A DNA stretch of 63,512 nt from Streptomyces sp. AC555_RSS877 (lineage in GTDB: Bacteria; Actinomycetota; Actinomycetes; Streptomycetales; Streptomycetaceae). Position 1 is the stretch's first letter. Each line of letters opens with the position of its first letter. The stretch is taken from contig NZ_JAGMUK010000009.1 of the NCBI RefSeq assembly GCF_019049245.1, positions 1 through 63,512 of the forward strand. The letters run 5' to 3'. This document shows positions 57,869-63,512 of this stretch, piece after piece. The position numbers and the translations under genes were made by a program. The notes beneath the pieces are model-generated. The model was not told the origin of the DNA and ran no database searches. It saw only the letters and a list, made by a program, of their open reading frames with translations.

Positions 57869-58312
57869 GTGCCGCGCCGGGTGGTCCGGCGGCTGCGTAA
57901 ACAGCTGGGCCGCCGCGGCGTCTTCCTGCTGATCCTCGGCGTCGGGAAAACCTGCTGGGGTGTGTCATTTCTCGTCGATCCGCCCAACACCCAAGGCCTC
58001 GAACTCCTGACGAACCTCTGCGACATACGCCACTGGGCGTGGCTGTGGATCACCGCCGGGATCGTGACAGGCTGCTCCGCGTTCCTGCGGGTCGGCCGTG
58101 ACTGGGGCGGCTTCGTGGCCGCGCTCGTTCCCCCCACCGTGTGGGCCATCGCCTACATGGCCGCTGTGGTCAGCGGCGAATTCTCCCGCGGCGCCTACGT
58201 CGCAATCTGGTACCTCACCTCGCACGTCGGGGTCATCATGTGGGCGGCAACGGTTCCCGAGTACTCGGTTCCCCCAGTGCCGCGGCCTGCCCGGAGAGGC
58301 AAGGGCCCGTGA
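57869..58312 (+). CDS. Four-pass membrane protein, second holin/lysis candidate
   Basis: 147 residues from GTG 57869, abutting the holin stop. Basic N-terminus (PRRVVRRLRKQLGRRG) and four hydrophobic segments to residue about 130. Lysis cassettes of actinophages often hold two membrane proteins; a role in holin timing is inferred. Confidence 0.6.
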   Translation: MPRRVVRRLRKQLGRRGVFLLILGVGKTCWGVSFLVDPPNTQGLELLTNLCDIRHWAWLWITAGIVTGCSAFLRVGRDWGGFVAALVPPTVWAIAYMAAVVSGEFSRGAYVAIWYLTSHVGVIMWAATVPEYSVPPVPRPARRGKGP

Positions 58313-58668
58313 CAGTGTGGGCGGGGATCGTGGCGGCGTTCGGCACGGTCGGCATGGTGGTGGCCGGCCTGTTTGCCGCGCGGGCGACCACGCGGGCAGC
58401 GGCGGCAACGGCACAGGCCACACGGGCGGCAGCACACGCAGCGGCGGAACCGAACCAGCGGGCTGAAGACCGAGCCGCCTTCGACGCGATCAAGAATGAG
58501 CTGCGGCAGGAGCTGACGACAACCCGGGAAGAGGTGCGGTCGCTCCGCTCCCTGGTGCGGGCGTTCGCCTGGTACGTGGGTGAGCTGACATCCCAGATGC
58601 GGGATCACCGCATCGAACCCCCAGCGCCGCCACCCCGGGTCGACGAATACAACCGAACTGGAGTGTGA
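58309..58668 (+). CDS. Membrane-anchored coiled-coil protein
   Basis: 119 residues from GTG 58309 (GTGA overlap). One N-terminal membrane helix (WAGIVAAFGTVGMVVAGLFA), then an Ala-rich helix and a coiled coil (ELRQELTTTREEVRSLRSLV), with a Pro-rich end. Might be a late lysis accessory; unknown. Confidence 0.55.
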   Translation: MTVWAGIVAAFGTVGMVVAGLFAARATTRAAAATAQATRAAAHAAAEPNQRAEDRAAFDAIKNELRQELTTTREEVRSLRSLVRAFAWYVGELTSQMRDHRIEPPAPPPRVDEYNRTGV

Positions 58669-58672
58669 GCCG

Positions 58673-58975
58673 ATGCCCGAGCCGCTCGTTGCCCTCAGCC
58701 CACGCATCGACGACACCGCCGCCGACGCCCGGTCACTGGAACGGATGGGCCGCATCGAACCTCAGCCGATCCCGGCACCTCCCGAGCTGCCGACGCCGGT
58801 TCCCGCCGACGATCAGGAAGCGGTGGAACTCGCCGCGGCCCTCGCCGACGCCGGCATCGACGCCACCGCCAGCGACAAGACCGCCGTTCGCGCGCTCGCC
58901 TCGCTCGACGCGGCCACCGTGGAGACCGTGAAGAAGTGGCTCAAGACGAAGAAGAAGGACCCCCCAAGCAAGTAG
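58673..58975 (+). CDS. Unknown late-region protein
   Basis: 100 residues from ATG 58673. Pro-rich middle (EPQPIPAPPELPTPVPADDQ) and a C-terminal helical domain (AVRALASLDAATVETVKKWL, KTKKKD). No family. Confidence 0.55.
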   Translation: MPEPLVALSPRIDDTAADARSLERMGRIEPQPIPAPPELPTPVPADDQEAVELAAALADAGIDATASDKTAVRALASLDAATVETVKKWLKTKKKDPPSK

Positions 58976-58983
58976 GAGGCCAT

Positions 58984-59079
58984 ATGGCCGACGACTCCGG
59001 CAGCCCGCCGTTCTGGCTGTCACCCCGCCCGTTCCTCGAACCGCCCCCCATGCCGCCGCCCGACGACGACGCCGAATGA
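58984..59079 (+). CDS. 31-residue Pro/Asp-rich peptide
   Basis: ATG 58984 with a strong TAGGAGG site 5 bases upstream. Contains PPFWLSPRPFLEPPPMPPPD and an acidic end. The strong ribosome site and a terminator directly after argue that it is translated. Function unknown. Confidence 0.5.
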   Translation: MADDSGSPPFWLSPRPFLEPPPMPPPDDDAE

Positions 59080-59093
59080 CAACGCCGAATGAC

Positions 59094-59121
59094 AACGCCC
59101 CCTCCTTCGGGAGGGGGCGTT
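59094..59121 (+). terminator. Strong late-operon terminator (12-bp stem, TTCG loop)
   Basis: AACGCCCCCTCC (59094-59105), tetraloop TTCG, GGAGGGGGCGTT (59110-59121), followed by CTGCC. The UUCG loop is exceptionally stable. Ends the structural/lysis transcript. Confidence 0.9.
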
Positions 59122-59148
59122 CTGCCGTGTCCGGGGGCCGGAAGGGTT

Positions 59149-59280
59149 GTTCATCAATCGGTCGAGACGTGAACCTGAACCGTGATCTTGCTCAACTCGT
59201 CGTTCAGCAAGTCGAGTTGTTCAGAAACTCGTTCATCAACCTGATAGTGTTCAGAATGGCGACCGATACGTTTGATGAAC
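59149..59280. promoter_or_regulatory. Repeat-rich, lower-GC region before the serine recombinase (res-like)
   Basis: GTTCATCAA at 59149-59157 and 59231-59239, and its complement TTGATGAAC at 59272-59280. GTTCAG at 59202, 59219 and 59249. A dyad CAACTCG (59193-59199)/CGAGTTG (59213-59219). The roughly 130 bases are clearly less GC-rich than the genome. Multiple spaced dyads in front of a resolvase gene are the hallmark of res sites, which also act as operators. Confidence 0.55.
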
Positions 59281-59294
59281 GAAAGGGGATCTGA

Positions 59295-59903
59295 ATGGCC
59301 CTAGTTGGCCTCGTCCGCGTCAGCACCGACAAGCAGAACGTCCAACGGCAGCACGACGCCCTCGACCCGATCTGCCTCAAGGTCTTCGAAGAGAAGATCA
59401 GCGGAAAACTCACCGCCGAAGAACGCCCCGCCCTCACCGCCGCCATCGAGTACCTCCGCGAAGGCGACATGCTCTGCGTCCAGGAAGTCGACCGCCTCGG
59501 CCGTAACCTCCTCGAAGGCCTGATCGTCCTCAACGACCTGTTCGAGCGCGGCATCTCCGTCAAGGTGCTCGAAGGCATCGCAGCCGGCGAACACAAGGAA
59601 CGCTCCCTGATCCTCGACCTCGCACTCGCCCTCGCTGAAGACCGACGCCGCGACATCGTCAAGAAGACGAAGGACGGACTCGAAGCCGCACGCAAGCGAG
59701 GTCGCGTCGGCGGACGCAAGCCGGTCATGACCGAGGCGCTGACCATCCAGGCAGCCGCGCTGCGAGATCGTGGCTTCACCATCCGGCAGATCCAGCCGCA
59801 CCTCCGCATCGCCGAAGGCGCAAACAAGGGGAAGCATCCGAGCGTCGGCGCCATCTCGCAGGCGCTTAGGGCGCACGAGGCACAGACGGAAGGGGCTCCG
59901 TGA
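59295..59903 (+). CDS. Serine recombinase, resolvase/invertase family
   Basis: 202 residues from ATG 59295 with AAAGGGG upstream. N-terminal catalytic domain with Arg8 and Ser10 (GLVRVSTDKQ), the EVDRLGRN segment and a long E helix. C-terminal HTH (residues 145-195: MTEALTIQAAALRDRGFTIR…SVGAISQALRAH). The size fits small resolvases/invertases and is too short for a large serine integrase. With a tyrosine integrase already present, it may resolve multimers of an episomal form or invert a DNA segment. Confidence 0.88.
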   Translation: MALVGLVRVSTDKQNVQRQHDALDPICLKVFEEKISGKLTAEERPALTAAIEYLREGDMLCVQEVDRLGRNLLEGLIVLNDLFERGISVKVLEGIAAGEHKERSLILDLALALAEDRRRDIVKKTKDGLEAARKRGRVGGRKPVMTEALTIQAAALRDRGFTIRQIQPHLRIAEGANKGKHPSVGAISQALRAHEAQTEGAP

Positions 59904-60094
59904 CCGACGACCGCTTCCACGTCACCCTCACCTCCGTCGGCCGCCCGACGATGCACGGCTGGTGGTCGGCGGAGTCGACGGCCCGCGGCAAGGTCACCGA
60001 GTGGATCGGCCTCAGCAAGGGGCCCGGCGCGCGCGTCACCCTCGTCGACGAGGACACCGGCACCGTGTTGACGAGCTGGCCGGACGAGGCGTGA
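59900..60094 (+). CDS. Unknown small protein
   Basis: 64 residues from GTG 59900 (GTGA overlap with the recombinase). Beta-rich, HGWWSAESTARGKVTEWIGL. No family. Confidence 0.55.
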   Translation: MTDDRFHVTLTSVGRPTMHGWWSAESTARGKVTEWIGLSKGPGARVTLVDEDTGTVLTSWPDEA

Positions 60095-60130
60095 GGTCTG
60101 GGATGCTGGCGGGGACGCGAGGAGGCGCCC

Positions 60131-60475
60131 ATGTCGTACCGCCCGTACCCCGACCGTGAACGCGCGCTGAAGCAGCTCGACCGGCACTACCCGCCCGCGC
60201 CCGTGGCTGCGCTGTCGCCCGCCCTGCAGTCGGTCGGGGAGGGTTTCCAGCAGATCCGAGCAGGCCTGCGGCAGGCCGCCGAGCAGGGCTTCGGGACGGG
60301 CGCCTACGTCCTGTCGACGCGGCGGGACGCCGGGCATTTGCAGATCACTGGTGATGCGTCTTCTGCGGTCACCATCGACAGCAGCGCCATCCGTCCGTGG
60401 ACGCCAGCGGAGCGTGAGGGCTGGTATCGCGGGGAAGGCTCGCCGCGCCCCGGCGTTGTCAGTGGCGGCCAGTAG
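60131..60475 (+). CDS. Unknown small protein
   Basis: 114 residues from ATG 60131 with GAGGAGG upstream. Basic N-terminus (SYRPYPDRERALKQLDRHYP), a helix, then an acidic end. Followed by a terminator. Confidence 0.55.
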   Translation: MSYRPYPDRERALKQLDRHYPPAPVAALSPALQSVGEGFQQIRAGLRQAAEQGFGTGAYVLSTRRDAGHLQITGDASSAVTIDSSAIRPWTPAEREGWYRGEGSPRPGVVSGGQ

Positions 60476-60514
60476 GCTGATCGCAACACCCGACACAACC
60501 AAGTCGGGTTTGCT

Positions 60515-60550
60515 GCACCCCGCCCGAGCGTAGAACCCCGGGCGGGGTGC
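60515..60550. terminator. 12-bp stem convergent terminator
   Basis: GCACCCCGCCCG (60515-60526) pairs with CGGGCGGGGTGC (60539-60550). It lies between the rightward gene ending 60475 and the leftward gene ending 60558. Confidence 0.75.
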
Positions 60551-60557
60551 GCTGCTG

Positions 60558-60782
60558 TCAGGCCCCGGTGTGCCGGACGGCCTTCTTCGCGGCCATCTCC
60601 ACCTCGACGCGCGGCTTGCCCTCGTCCTTCGCGTGCCCGGTGACCGCAGTCTGGAAGTCGGCTGCTGCCTTCCGCCACGCCTGCCATTGCGCGTCGTGGT
60701 CGACGTCCGGGCTGTCGAGGAGCGCGCGAGCCGCTTCCGCCGCCTGCTCCAGCTTCACAAGATCTTCGAAGGTGTGTGCCAC
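60558..60782 (-). CDS. Unknown helical protein
   Basis: 74 residues from GTG 60782. Helical (FEDLVKLEQAAEAARALLDS) with a basic C-terminus. Last gene of a leftward group 61958-60558. No family. Confidence 0.5.
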   Translation of the reverse strand: MAHTFEDLVKLEQAAEAARALLDSPDVDHDAQWQAWRKAAADFQTAVTGHAKDEGKPRVEVEMAAKKAVRHTGA

Positions 60783-60791
60783 CGCAGGATC

Positions 60792-60983
60792 TTAAGCCGC
60801 TGTGGTGACGTCCCCGCGTTCGACTTCCCGCAGAGCCGCGAGGAGCCGCCCGTACTCTTCCCGCTGCTCGTCTGTCAGCCGCAGTGTGGGGTGCCCGCCC
60901 GGGCCCATCCACAGGGCGCGGATCGCCGCGTTCAGCTCCGCAGCAGACCGCGCGGGACCCGGATCGGGCGGAGTGGAGGGCAT
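60792..60983 (-). CDS. Unknown small protein
   Basis: 63 residues from ATG 60983. Pro-rich start, then TLRLTDEQREEYGRLLAALR, helical. Nine bases upstream of the next leftward gene. No family. Confidence 0.5.
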   Translation of the reverse strand: MPSTPPDPGPARSAAELNAAIRALWMGPGGHPTLRLTDEQREEYGRLLAALREVERGDVTTAA

Positions 60984-61016
60984 GCGTCCGATCTTACGGC
61001 GCGGGTCGGACAGTGG

Positions 61017-61613
61017 TCAGCCCTCCGGCTGCGGCAGCTCGGTGACGAACGTCCCGATGCCCACCTGCATCTCCGCCAGCCCCGCCTTCCGCAGCTCCGT
61101 CAACACGCGCTTCGCAGTCACCGGCGAAATCCCAAACTCGTCGCAAATCGCCAGCCCGGACGGAAGCCGCTGACCAGGCGGATAGGTGCCGTCGGCGATC
61201 CGCTCCCTGAGGGCGTCGTAGGTCTGCCGCCACCGCATCGCGTTGGGGATGTCGTGCGCCGACGTACTGCACTGAGCGGGCACATACGGCAACGTCTTCG
61301 CATGCCTGACCACGTCGCTGAACCCAAGACCGACGAAGTACTCGCGCGCGTTGACCTGCTCCGCATTGGCGCAACAGAACTTGATCAGCTGCGTCTCGTT
61401 CCTCTCCGCATGCTCGTGAGGCTCTGAGATCCACAGATCAGTCACGGGAATCCCGAGTCCGGTCGAATAGCCGTAGTGAGCGCGCACGCGCCCAGCCGGG
61501 GAGACGCTCATCCCCACTTTGATCACGTCGATGCTGAAGCGGATCACGTACAGATACCCGCCGAGCGGAGACTTCCGCGGTATCCCGCGAAGGGTAGGCT
61601 GGCGTACAGCCAT
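61017..61613 (-). CDS. GIY-YIG/T5orf172-like domain fused to GntR winged helix
   Basis: 198 residues from ATG 61613 (AGAGGAG 11 bases upstream). Residues 18-105 look like a GIY-YIG/T5orf172 nuclease-type domain: GYLYVI (19-24), IKVGMS (31-36), Arg42, His46, Glu73 and EYF (91-93). Residues 128-190 form a GntR winged helix (LPSGLAICDEFGISPVTAKR, then GTFVTELP). The second half is paralogous to 61698-61958. A nuclease-like domain on a GntR regulator is unusual; whether catalysis is retained is unknown. Confidence 0.7.
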   Translation of the reverse strand: MAVRQPTLRGIPRKSPLGGYLYVIRFSIDVIKVGMSVSPAGRVRAHYGYSTGLGIPVTDLWISEPHEHAERNETQLIKFCCANAEQVNAREYFVGLGFSDVVRHAKTLPYVPAQCSTSAHDIPNAMRWRQTYDALRERIADGTYPPGQRLPSGLAICDEFGISPVTAKRVLTELRKAGLAEMQVGIGTFVTELPQPEG

Positions 61614-61697
61614 GAGGACCACATCTCCTCTGGTCAGGCCCTCGTTCGGTGTTGGTAGCACCTACGGGGGCCGCTCTGTTTCGCCAGATTCTACCGT

Positions 61698-61958
61698 TCA
61701 GCCCTCAACGGGCGGCTCGACGATGAACGTCCCCTTGCTGGCCACAGTCATTGCGAGCCCGCGATCCCGCAGCTCCTGAATCACCCGCCGAGCGGTCCCG
61801 TAGGCGATCCGATACTGGTCGGCCAGCTCCCGCTCCCCAGGCAGGCGCGCCCCCGGCCGCAACTGCCCGGCTTTGATGCGGGCCTGGATGTCGTCGGCGA
61901 CCTGCACATACACGTACACGGGCGAGTCCGGATCCACCACCGACGCTTGATCATCCAT
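61698..61958 (-). CDS. Small GntR-family regulator
   Basis: 86 residues from ATG 61958; an upstream extension has non-coding character. It is one GntR winged helix: VADDIQARIKAGQLRPGARL, PGERELADQYRIAYGTARRV, GTFIVEPP. GntR regulators (KorSA, TraR) control transfer and copy number in Streptomyces plasmids and ICEs. Lies upstream of the nuclease-GntR fusion on the same strand. Confidence 0.8.
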   Translation of the reverse strand: MDDQASVVDPDSPVYVYVQVADDIQARIKAGQLRPGARLPGERELADQYRIAYGTARRVIQELRDRGLAMTVASKGTFIVEPPVEG

Positions 61959-61970
61959 GCCGTCAACGTA

Positions 61971-62045
61971 GAGCCGCCCATGCCTCCATGCGTCGGCAAG
62001 GAGCCGCACGATGCTCCATGTAGCGGCATAGAGCGGGCTATAGCG
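61971..62045. promoter_or_regulatory. Repeat cluster upstream of the GntR gene
   Basis: An imperfect 20-base repeat begins GAGCCGC and ends TCCATG at 61971-61990 and 62001-62020. It is followed by CATAG/CTATAG dyad elements and the palindrome GCTATAGC (62037-62044). A likely operator for the GntR protein between divergent genes. Confidence 0.45.
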
Positions 62046-62120
62046 ATACCGTGCAATTGCAGGACCCCCGCGACCGCTGCACCGCGGCCCGGGGGCATGG
62101 CCGACGAAGGAGCCGTCGAC

Positions 62121-62303
62121 GTGGACGAGCCTACGGACCCAGGCGCCCAGCGCCAGACCACACCACCCGAACCGTGCCCCTGCGGCAGCGAAGACCACCC
62201 CGGCACCCGCATCGGGGAACGCCTGTCACCCAGCGGCGTCGGCATAGGTGCCGTCTACGTGTGCCCCGCCGAATCGCCCGCCGGACTCCGAGGCGCCCTG
62301 TGA
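62121..62303 (+). CDS. Unknown small protein with CPCG knuckle
   Basis: 60 residues from GTG 62121 with GAAGGAG 8 bases upstream; ATG 62097 would add 8 residues. EPCPCGSEDHPG and VYVCPAE suggest a metal site. Diverges from the GntR gene. Unknown. Confidence 0.5.
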   Translation: MDEPTDPGAQRQTTPPEPCPCGSEDHPGTRIGERLSPSGVGIGAVYVCPAESPAGLRGAL

Positions 62304-62479
62304 AGCCGCGACCAGACAACCCGCGCGACGGCGACATCGACAGCCACTGCCGGCTCGGCGAGTGCGGGTTCTGCTCCGGCAACCTCGACCTCCAGCCTGC
62401 CCGGGGCCGGCCGGTTCCCCTCGCCCGCTGCGCACACCACTGCCATGGCAGGCGGGTCCGCCTCGTCACGCTTGCGTGA
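62300..62479 (+). CDS. Unknown Cys/His-rich small protein
   Basis: 59 residues from GTG 62300 (GTGA overlap). CRLGECGFCSG and CAHHCHGRR give a dense Cys/His set, probably zinc binding. Unknown. Confidence 0.5.
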   Translation: MKPRPDNPRDGDIDSHCRLGECGFCSGNLDLQPARGRPVPLARCAHHCHGRRVRLVTLA

Positions 62480-62730
62480 AACCGGGGCGCCGTGCCAGTC
62501 CGGGCGTTACCCGCAGAAACGTTTGGCCAGCGCCTGACCTGGGGCTACGGAAACGCTCATCAGGCTGCCCTAAGCCCAGGCCAACGCATGGTCTGGCGGT
62601 TACAACTTCACATCGGCCCCACAGGCTCCACGCAGATATATGCAGATGGACCCTTCCTGTGCGGGCACCAGCACTGTTGACTCAGATTCCGGTGCCGCAC
62701 ACACCCAGCCCCCCACTGCGGTATCGACCC

Positions 62731-62988
62731 CTAGCTGCCGAGGAGGTCGGTGACGTGCACCCGCAACGCGTGGGCGATGAGAAGAAGATCCGAATACCGC
62801 GGATCCCGCTTGGCGTTTTCGTAGCGCTGGATGCTGCGGCGTTCCAGGCCGGCGAGATGGGCGAGTTCTTCCTGTGACAGTTCAGCCTGCCGTCTCAGGT
62901 CGGCGATGCGGTGGCCGAGGGTTACGCATCGGTCGGTGACCCAGTCGGGTCTGGGATTGCGGCGGGCTGGCACCCCCCACACGCTCAA
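62731..62988 (-). CDS. XRE-family HTH regulator
   Basis: 85 residues from TTG 62988; later in-frame GTG codons are possible starts. A clear HTH: LRRQAELSQEELAHLAGLER, then RSIQRYENAKRDPRYSDLLL. Third XRE protein of the genome, and nearest to the right att-like site. The gap 62480-62730 upstream of its stop holds no convincing gene. Confidence 0.75.
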   Translation of the reverse strand: MSVWGVPARRNPRPDWVTDRCVTLGHRIADLRRQAELSQEELAHLAGLERRSIQRYENAKRDPRYSDLLLIAHALRVHVTDLLGS

Positions 62989-63046
62989 GCTTTAGTGATC
63001 TTGTGTCAGTACCCAAACGGTCGCCAACGGATCAAGATTGGCGGCA

Positions 63047-63082
63047 CACCTCTGCGGGGCTATGGCATATGCCGCAGAGGTG
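63047..63082. repeat. 11-bp perfect inverted repeat
   Basis: CACCTCTGCGG (63047-63057), 14-base spacer, CCGCAGAGGTG (63072-63082), upstream of the leftward XRE gene. Operator for that gene, integrase/excision arm site, or hairpin. Confidence 0.5.
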
Positions 63083-63315
63083 CGTGTAGTGTCCAAGATT
63101 CGAACACCCGTTCGCTCAATCGAGTGAATCAAGGCATCGACCTGCGGCATCAGGAAAGGCGCAAGGTCGAAGCACCCAGAACGTGCCGGCCCCGTCGTCA
63201 AAAGGATGCCCCCCCTCGATGACGGGGGGCTGGCACTAGGGCGGCCTCCCATCTCCGCTGAGCGGGGTGGGGGGCCGTCCGCTCCTTCTACTGACGCTGA
63301 CCTGCGGTGATTGCA

Positions 63316-63347
63316 TGATCGATTAGGAGATATTTAGGGGACGGCCT
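63316..63347. repeat. att-like imperfect direct repeat, right copy
   Basis: 32 bases matching 133-164 at 27 positions, same orientation. On the circle the two copies lie about 250 bases apart and flank the junction-crossing small ORF. Confidence 0.45.
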
Positions 63348-63354
63348 GTAGGGT

Positions 63355-63512
63355 TGCCAAGATTCCACGGAGGTTCCGCCAAGGTGCTCTCAAGTCGCGG
63401 CAGACAGATTGGCGAAGCTACTGAACCATCCTCACCTGCGCGAACGCGGCTTACGTACAGGCGGGAGCCTCGACCCGGCCTTCGCCGAGAAGTTCCTGAA
63501 CTTCATCATCGC
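63355..63512 (+). CDS. N-terminal side of the junction-crossing small ORF (unknown)
   Basis: Open frame following an in-frame TAG just after the att-like repeat. It encodes residues including LAKLLNHPHLRERGL before running off the contig into the frame that continues at base 1. The start codon is unclear, and whether it is expressed cannot be judged from sequence. Confidence 0.3.
63469..63512. repeat. 44-bp terminal direct repeat, right copy
   Basis: Exact second copy of bases 1-44. Joining the ends at this repeat gives a circle of about 63468 bp. Confidence 0.9.

Larger units (their letters stand above)
62989..63354. other. About 365 bp without a convincing gene; hairpins and att-like sequence
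   Basis: The stretch has uneven composition and no frame with good codon bias. It contains CGCCAA/TTGGCG at 63022-63043, the 11-bp inverted repeat at 63047-63082, a C6/G6 stem-loop at 63209-63230, a GC-rich dyad about 63242-63280, and the right att-like copy. This looks like a regulatory/attachment region. Confidence 0.5.

Noticed and set aside
59295..59903. Large serine integrase
   Set aside because: At 202 residues it lacks the long C-terminal domains of phiC31-type integrases; it belongs with resolvases/invertases.
62492..62680. 62-codon plus-strand frame from GTG 62492
   Set aside because: No ribosome site, atypical composition, no overlap with its neighbours. It might be a decayed gene but cannot be supported.
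62992..63252. 86-codon minus-strand frame near the right end
   Set aside because: It runs across several hairpins, has poor codon bias and no ribosome site; treated as non-coding.
1..63512. tRNA genes or a tRNA-type attachment site
   Set aside because: No cloverleaf was recognised by eye in the gaps or near either att-like copy; a covariance search would be needed to exclude one.

Overview
The window is a complete or nearly complete temperate siphovirus-type genome of an actinomycete, most likely Streptomyces or a close relative. The evidence is very high GC with G/C-ending codons, frequent GTG starts, ATGA/GTGA overlaps between consecutive genes, a WhiB protein, small GntR regulators, and head/tail genes of HK97-type actinophage character. 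The first 44 bases recur exactly as the last 44 bases (1-44 = 63469-63512), so the molecule was probably circular or circularly permuted, about 63468 bp unique. No tRNA, rRNA, transposase or CRISPR array was seen.

Layout. 1-3207: integration and lysogeny switch, with a tyrosine integrase, an upstream unknown gene and an XRE repressor candidate on the minus strand, diverging from a Cro-like gene and an excisionase-like gene. 3312-12449: a dense rightward early operon of small unknown genes, including three DUF6197-like paralogues, several mini zinc ribbons, a RecE-like PD-(D/E)XK nuclease with a Sak4-like ATPase, a DUF4326 protein and WhiB. 12512-13414: a minus-strand cassette with a GIY-YIG nuclease fused to a Phd/YefM-like domain plus an HTH protein, with a palindromic operator. 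13534-16767: replication, with an initiator carrying an internal iteron array, a DnaC-like loader and a DnaB helicase. 16764-20620: small unknown genes. 20672-23102: a second minus-strand regulatory block with an XRE-TPR regulator.

23133-31380 is the most unusual part. It looks like a plasmid/ICE transfer region of the Streptomyces type: an FtsK/TraB-like DNA translocase (27629-30190), membrane 'spread'-like proteins and a palindrome framed by direct repeats. It opens with a promoter and a leader holding three different hairpins that all expose the same 13-base element. With two GntR-type regulators (61017-61958) and a small serine recombinase (59295-59903), this suggests a phage-plasmid or phage/ICE hybrid.

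31522-36320 holds regulators, a promoter followed closely by a hairpin, and a tail-fibre/receptor-binding cassette placed upstream of packaging. 36616-47537: HNH nuclease, TerS, TerL, portal fused to a MuF-like domain, prohead protease, major capsid, head fibre, connector, closure, tail terminator and tail tube genes, and the G/GT tail chaperones joined by a -1 frameshift. 47550-56677: tape measure (with NlpC/P60 domain) and minor tail proteins. 56741-58312: amidase endolysin and holin candidates. 59295-63512: resolvase, small genes, GntR regulators (one fused to a GIY-YIG/T5orf172-like domain), an XRE regulator, and an att-like copy close to the right end.
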